A DNA stretch of 64,000 bases from Hyphomicrobiales bacterium (GTDB lineage Bacteria; Pseudomonadota; Alphaproteobacteria; Rhizobiales; Rhizobiaceae): positions 1 to 64,000 of the forward strand of contig UEGQ01000001.1 in NCBI GenBank assembly GCA_900466005.1, given 5' to 3'. Of the stretch, positions 60,845 through 64,000 are shown one piece after another. A program made the translations under genes and the position numbers. The number at the start of each line of letters is the position of its first letter. Position 1 is the stretch's first letter. The notes beneath the pieces are model-generated. The model ran no database searches. It saw nothing but the letters and a program-made list of their open reading frames with translations, and was not told where the DNA came from.

Positions 60845-61861
60845 TCATTCGGCGAGGCGGAACTCCAGAAGCAGCGTCCGCTGCAGGATCGAATGGTTGT
60901 CGTCCGACACCACAAAGAGATGCACTGAGCCATCTTCCGCCCGAACCGCGTCCAACCCTTCCATGTTGTCGATCTGATAGCCGAGATCAGCTTCGAGGAT
61001 CGTCCGTCCCTCGACGACAGCTCCCGGCCTCAGCATGTCGCCAGGAATCCTGACGATACGCATCCCGACCCCGTCGGCAAGATTGAAGCGGCGTTGAAGC
61101 AGAAGCAGGTCACCGCCGGGCAGGAATGCCCCGTCGGTAATATCGAAGTCGTCACTCGTTCTTACGCGGAAGGCGCCGCGCAACGGCCCGTCGAGAATGC
61201 CGGCGATCCGATACTCATCGCGGTTACGGCTCTTCTCGGCAACGGCAACCAAAGTGCCTCCGAGAGGGCTCGCTGCGGGCGACAGCGCAAGCGTCTCCAA
61301 TCCACCATTGTTGCGCAGCTCGTCGGTCGGGAACGGAAGGGGTAGCGACTCGCCCGGCAATGCCGTCTCAAAGTTGGAAAGCGGGGAGAAGACGGTGACG
61401 CGGTGGCGCTGCTCGTAGCCAACGATCACATCGTCACCGCGAAGCGCGAGGCTCTCGGCGTCCACCGACCACTTGTTCTGATTGTAGCTACCGTCGACGT
61501 CCCGCATCGACGTCAGCCATACATCATCGAGACCGGAGAGACGCCCCTCGGCGTCACGCCGGATTTCGCCCTTCAGCCAGTGCCCGGTATCGAGAACGCC
61601 GATGAAATGCCGCCCATCGGGCAGGAAGCGGATCGAGGACCAGGCGCCAAACGCCATCTCGGCGGAGGATAATTCCAGTCCACCTAGAAATTCGAGTGAC
61701 CCGAAACGGGTAGACTGCGAAGCGCGTTCGAAGAAATGGATCGGCGCACTTGCGACGGCGATGCGCTCGGGCTCCTCGGCGACCCCGTCATGCACCATGA
61801 GGGCCGCACCGACAAAGAGGGCTGCACCGATCTGGACGAAGATGGAGGGGTTAGCCCGCAC
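60845..61861 (-). CDS. Esterase-like activity of phytase (PF13449-like) exported protein
   Basis: 338 aa. A signal peptide at about 1-28 precedes a beta-propeller-like domain with [20 protein letters not shown], the AFGGLS...DDG-type repeats and [14 protein letters not shown], characteristic of the phytase-like esterase family. Its exact enzyme is not known. It is the last gene after cobT on the minus strand, overlapping cobT by 11 nt. Confidence 0.88.
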   Translation of the reverse strand: MRANPSIFVQIGAALFVGAALMVHDGVAEEPERIAVASAPIHFFERASQSTRFGSLEFLGGLELSSAEMAFGAWSSIRFLPDGRHFIGVLDTGHWLKGEIRRDAEGRLSGLDDVWLTSMRDVDGSYNQNKWSVDAESLALRGDDVIVGYEQRHRVTVFSPLSNFETALPGESLPLPFPTDELRNNGGLETLALSPAASPLGGTLVAVAEKSRNRDEYRIAGILDGPLRGAFRVRTSDDFDITDGAFLPGGDLLLLQRRFNLADGVGMRIVRIPGDMLRPGAVVEGRTILEADLGYQIDNMEGLDAVRAEDGSVHLFVVSDDNHSILQRTLLLEFRLAE

Positions 61862-63749
61862 GGCGCAAGCGATCGCCCCGCGGCGCCCGCGCCTTGTCTT
61901 CGAAAAGCGCGGCGAGTTGTTCCGTCATCGCGCCCGCCAGCTCGTCTGCATCGACGATGGTGACGGCCCTGCTGTAGTAGCGGGTCACGTCGTGGCCGAT
62001 GCCGATCGCCAGCAGTTCAACCGGCGAGCGGGTCTCAATCTGATCGATGACCGCGCGTAGATGCCGCTCCAGGTAGTTGCCCGGGTTGACCGACAGCGTC
62101 GAGTCGTCGACGGGCGCGCCATCGGAGATCATCATGAGGATCTTTCGCTGCTCACGACGACCGAGCAAGCGGCTATGCGCCCACATCAGCGCCTCGCCGT
62201 CGATATTCTCCTTGAGGAGGCCTTCGCGCATCATCAGACCCAGATTGCGACGCGAACGGCGCCAAGGGGCATCGGCCGACTTGTAGACGATGTGTCGAAG
62301 ATCGTTGAGGCGGCCCGGCGTTGGCGGCTTGCCGTTCGCGAGCCATTTCTCGCGGGACTGCCCGCCTTTCCAGGCCTTGGTCGTGAAACCCAGAATCTCA
62401 ACCTTGACGCCGCAGCGTTCGAGCGTGCGCGCCAAGATATCGGCGCAGGTCGCGGCCACGGTGATAGGACGCCCGCGCATCGAACCGGAATTGTCGATGA
62501 CCAGCGTCACCACCGTGTCGCGGAACTGCGTATCGCGCTCCATCTTGAAGGAAAGCGGCTGCATGGGGTCGATCACCATACGCGGCAGGCGGGCTGTGTC
62601 GAGATAGCCCTCCTCGAGATCGAAGTCCCAAGAGCGGTTTTGCTGCGCCATGAGGCGGCGCTGCAGTCGGTTCGCAAGGCGCCCGACCGCGCCCTGCAGA
62701 TGCGCGAGCTGTTTGTCGAGAAAAGCACGCAGCCGATCGAGTTCCGCCTCGTCGCAAAGTTCCTCGGCCGTGATGACTTCATCGAATTCCGCGGTGTAGA
62801 TCCGGTAGTCGACCTTCTCGTTGAAATCGTCGAACGGACTCGCGGGACGACGCATTTCGCCGGGCGTTTCGGAATCGTCCTCGCCCTCGTCCATCATCTC
62901 GTCTTCGGAGATCTCGGCGCCGTCCATTTCGCCTTCTTCCATCTGCTCCTGCGAGGCTTCACTCTCCTCCGCGGGCGCAGAGTCCTGGCCGGCGTCTTCT
63001 TCGGCGCTTTCCTGTTCTTCCTCGTTGCTGCGCGGCTGGTCCTCGTCGGTCGTGTCTTCCTGTTCGCTTTCCTCGGACTCGTCGCCGAAGTCCTCGGCCA
63101 TTTCCATAGCGCTCAGGATATGGCGCATGACCTTCGCGAAGGCCTGCTGATCGTTGATGGCACCGCTCAGCCCTTCGAATTCGCTCGAAGCCTTCTCCTC
63201 GATAAAGGGACGCCAAAGATCGAGAACCTTGCCTGCACTTTCCGGCGGCTTCTCACCCGTCAGCTTTTCCCTCACCAGCATGGCCATCGCTTCGGAGAGC
63301 GGGGCATCCTCCTGCCGGCTGATCCCCGAGAAGTTCGCCTTGGCGTACTTCTCGGCATTCATCGTCTGAAGGTTCGCGGCCATGCCGCGCATCCGCAAGG
63401 CGCCGATCGATTCGACCCTGGCCTGTTCGACGGCGTCGAAGACTGCGCGGGCATCGACACCCTGCGGTGCCATCGCCGAATGGATCTTCTGGTCATGGCA
63501 GGCGAGCCTCAGCGCCATGGAGTCGCCGAGCCCGCGGGTCACCGCGAGCTCGTGCGCCGTCGGACGCTTCGAGAGTTCGGGCAGGCGCACGCGTTCTCCG
63601 GCGAGCCCTGGGCGCTCGTTGGCGAAGACCACCTCGACTTCGCCGTCGCCGGCCACCGAGCGGACACACCCGGTGATCGCCCGACGCAGCGGCTCCGTAT
63701 CCGCCGCCGAGCCTGACTTCGCCCTGATATTGTCGCCCGGTCCTGCCAT
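61851..63749 (-). CDS. cobT: Aerobic cobaltochelatase subunit CobT
   Basis: 632 aa, the usual rhizobial length. N-terminal helical part, a strongly acidic stretch (about 219-295) of Glu/Asp/Ser, then a von Willebrand A domain with MIDAS DNSGS at 419-423 and the [10 protein letters not shown] segment. CobT with CobS forms the ring ATPase that works with CobN to insert cobalt in hydrogenobyrinic acid a,c-diamide. It lies 15 nt downstream of cobS. Confidence 0.97.
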   Translation of the reverse strand: MAGPGDNIRAKSGSAADTEPLRRAITGCVRSVAGDGEVEVVFANERPGLAGERVRLPELSKRPTAHELAVTRGLGDSMALRLACHDQKIHSAMAPQGVDARAVFDAVEQARVESIGALRMRGMAANLQTMNAEKYAKANFSGISRQEDAPLSEAMAMLVREKLTGEKPPESAGKVLDLWRPFIEEKASSEFEGLSGAINDQQAFAKVMRHILSAMEMAEDFGDESEESEQEDTTDEDQPRSNEEEQESAEEDAGQDSAPAEESEASQEQMEEGEMDGAEISEDEMMDEGEDDSETPGEMRRPASPFDDFNEKVDYRIYTAEFDEVITAEELCDEAELDRLRAFLDKQLAHLQGAVGRLANRLQRRLMAQQNRSWDFDLEEGYLDTARLPRMVIDPMQPLSFKMERDTQFRDTVVTLVIDNSGSMRGRPITVAATCADILARTLERCGVKVEILGFTTKAWKGGQSREKWLANGKPPTPGRLNDLRHIVYKSADAPWRRSRRNLGLMMREGLLKENIDGEALMWAHSRLLGRREQRKILMMISDGAPVDDSTLSVNPGNYLERHLRAVIDQIETRSPVELLAIGIGHDVTRYYSRAVTIVDADELAGAMTEQLAALFEDKARAPRGDRLRRAG

Positions 63750-63764
63750 CGTCAGAATGCTTCC

Positions 63765-64000
63765 TTACGCACCGAGAACGATATTCGCGGCGCTCTCCTT
63801 CAATTCGACCCCGAAGGCGCGCTGGTACTGTTCCGCGACCAGATTGCGCTCGAGTTCGTCGCACTTGTTGAGGAACGTGACGCGGAAGGCGAACGCGACA
63901 TCGCCGAAGATTTCCGCATTCTCCGCCCAGGTGATCACCGTACGCGGACTCATGACGGTCGAAAGATCGCCGTTCATGAACGCCGAGCGGGTGAGATCGG
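63765..64000 (-). CDS. cobS: Aerobic cobaltochelatase subunit CobS, 3' part
   Basis: Partial: the frame is open to the right end of the window, so only the C-terminal end of the protein is seen. It ends in the [25 protein letters not shown] tail of CobS, an AAA+ ATPase related to BchI/MoxR that partners CobT in cobalt insertion. The AAA core and Walker motifs are outside the window. It is 15 nt upstream of cobT. Confidence 0.92.
   Translation of the reverse strand, partial: DLTRSAFMNGDLSTVMSPRTVITWAENAEIFGDVAFAFRVTFLNKCDELERNLVAEQYQRAFGVELKESAANIVLGA

Noticed and set aside
62860..63095. Low-complexity GA/CT-rich stretch that looks repetitive
   Set aside because: It encodes the acidic linker of CobT (residues about 219-295); codon-level repetition, not a tandem DNA repeat or CRISPR array.
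62061..63716. Open frame of 551 codons on the plus strand
   Set aside because: Antisense of cobT; long Leu/Phe-rich runs are the complement of its acidic stretch.

Overview
The window is a GC-rich, densely coded piece of an alphaproteobacterial chromosome. Gene content and order (ptsP-prfA-prmC, DUF4167-clpB, ftsEX-ydcF-plsC, etfBA-hbd, argH-lptM-lysA, cobS-cobT, CpdR, the TIGR02302 protein) fit the order Hyphomicrobiales, most likely Rhizobiaceae (Sinorhizobium/Rhizobium/Shinella-like). That placement rests on recognising protein families, not on a database search. I see about 65 protein genes, one tRNA and no rRNA, insertion sequence, prophage, CRISPR array or integrase. It reads as ordinary core chromosome.

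Layout. 0-12 kb: an M23 endopeptidase converges on clpB, which has a heat-shock promoter; then a leftward run lysC > ptsP > prfA > prmC > DUF4167. 12-20 kb: SH3b protein, ubiG, DUF924, nitrilase/DUF1178, grxC, comF, a COQ5/NDUFAF5-like methyltransferase, an orphan Flp pilin, mutT/GNAT/argJ. 20-30 kb: a parvulin isomerase diverges from secA; then a polysaccharide flippase translationally linked to a CelD/BcsL-like acyltransferase, facing an acyl-CoA synthetase; tRNA-Leu(CAA). 30-40 kb: YqaA, DsbB, HNH nuclease, AlkA, GluQRS, YihY, SDR, HIG1, PduO-type adenosyltransferase, rhomboid, then etfBA-hbd and tlpA. 40-50 kb: argH-lptM-lysA, TIGR02302 protein, CpdR, hpt, ftsEX. 50-64 kb: ydcF, plsC, ChaC, DUF2125, tyrC-hisC, methyltransferase, gloB, cupin, YhhN, YddG-like exporter, DUF3108, rpmB, a queuosine-precursor transporter, a phytase-like esterase, cobT and the 3' end of cobS.

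How genes work together: lysC and lysA are the first and last steps of lysine synthesis; argJ and argH belong to arginine synthesis; tyrC and hisC overlap and serve tyrosine/histidine; prfA and prmC overlap because PrmC methylates the release factor; etfB/etfA pass electrons from acyl-CoA dehydrogenases beside a 3-hydroxybutyryl-CoA dehydrogenase; DsbB and TlpA handle envelope thiols; FtsEX, PlsC, the M23 enzyme, the rhomboid and SecA serve the envelope; cobS/cobT insert cobalt in aerobic B12 synthesis and the PduO-type enzyme adenosylates it.

Most interesting signal: the 30 nt before and across the start of the queuosine-precursor transporter gene fold as a compact preQ1-I-type pseudoknot whose P1 overlaps the ribosome binding site and whose P2 uses the AUG start codon. 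A GluQRS gene (glutamylation of queuosine in tRNA-Asp) lies elsewhere in the window. Second is a 16-bp MerR/LiuR-like palindrome overlapping the etfB promoter. I found no clearly undescribed multigene system; the best candidate for one is the flippase/CelD-like acyltransferase/acyl-CoA synthetase group at 24.8-29.1 kb.
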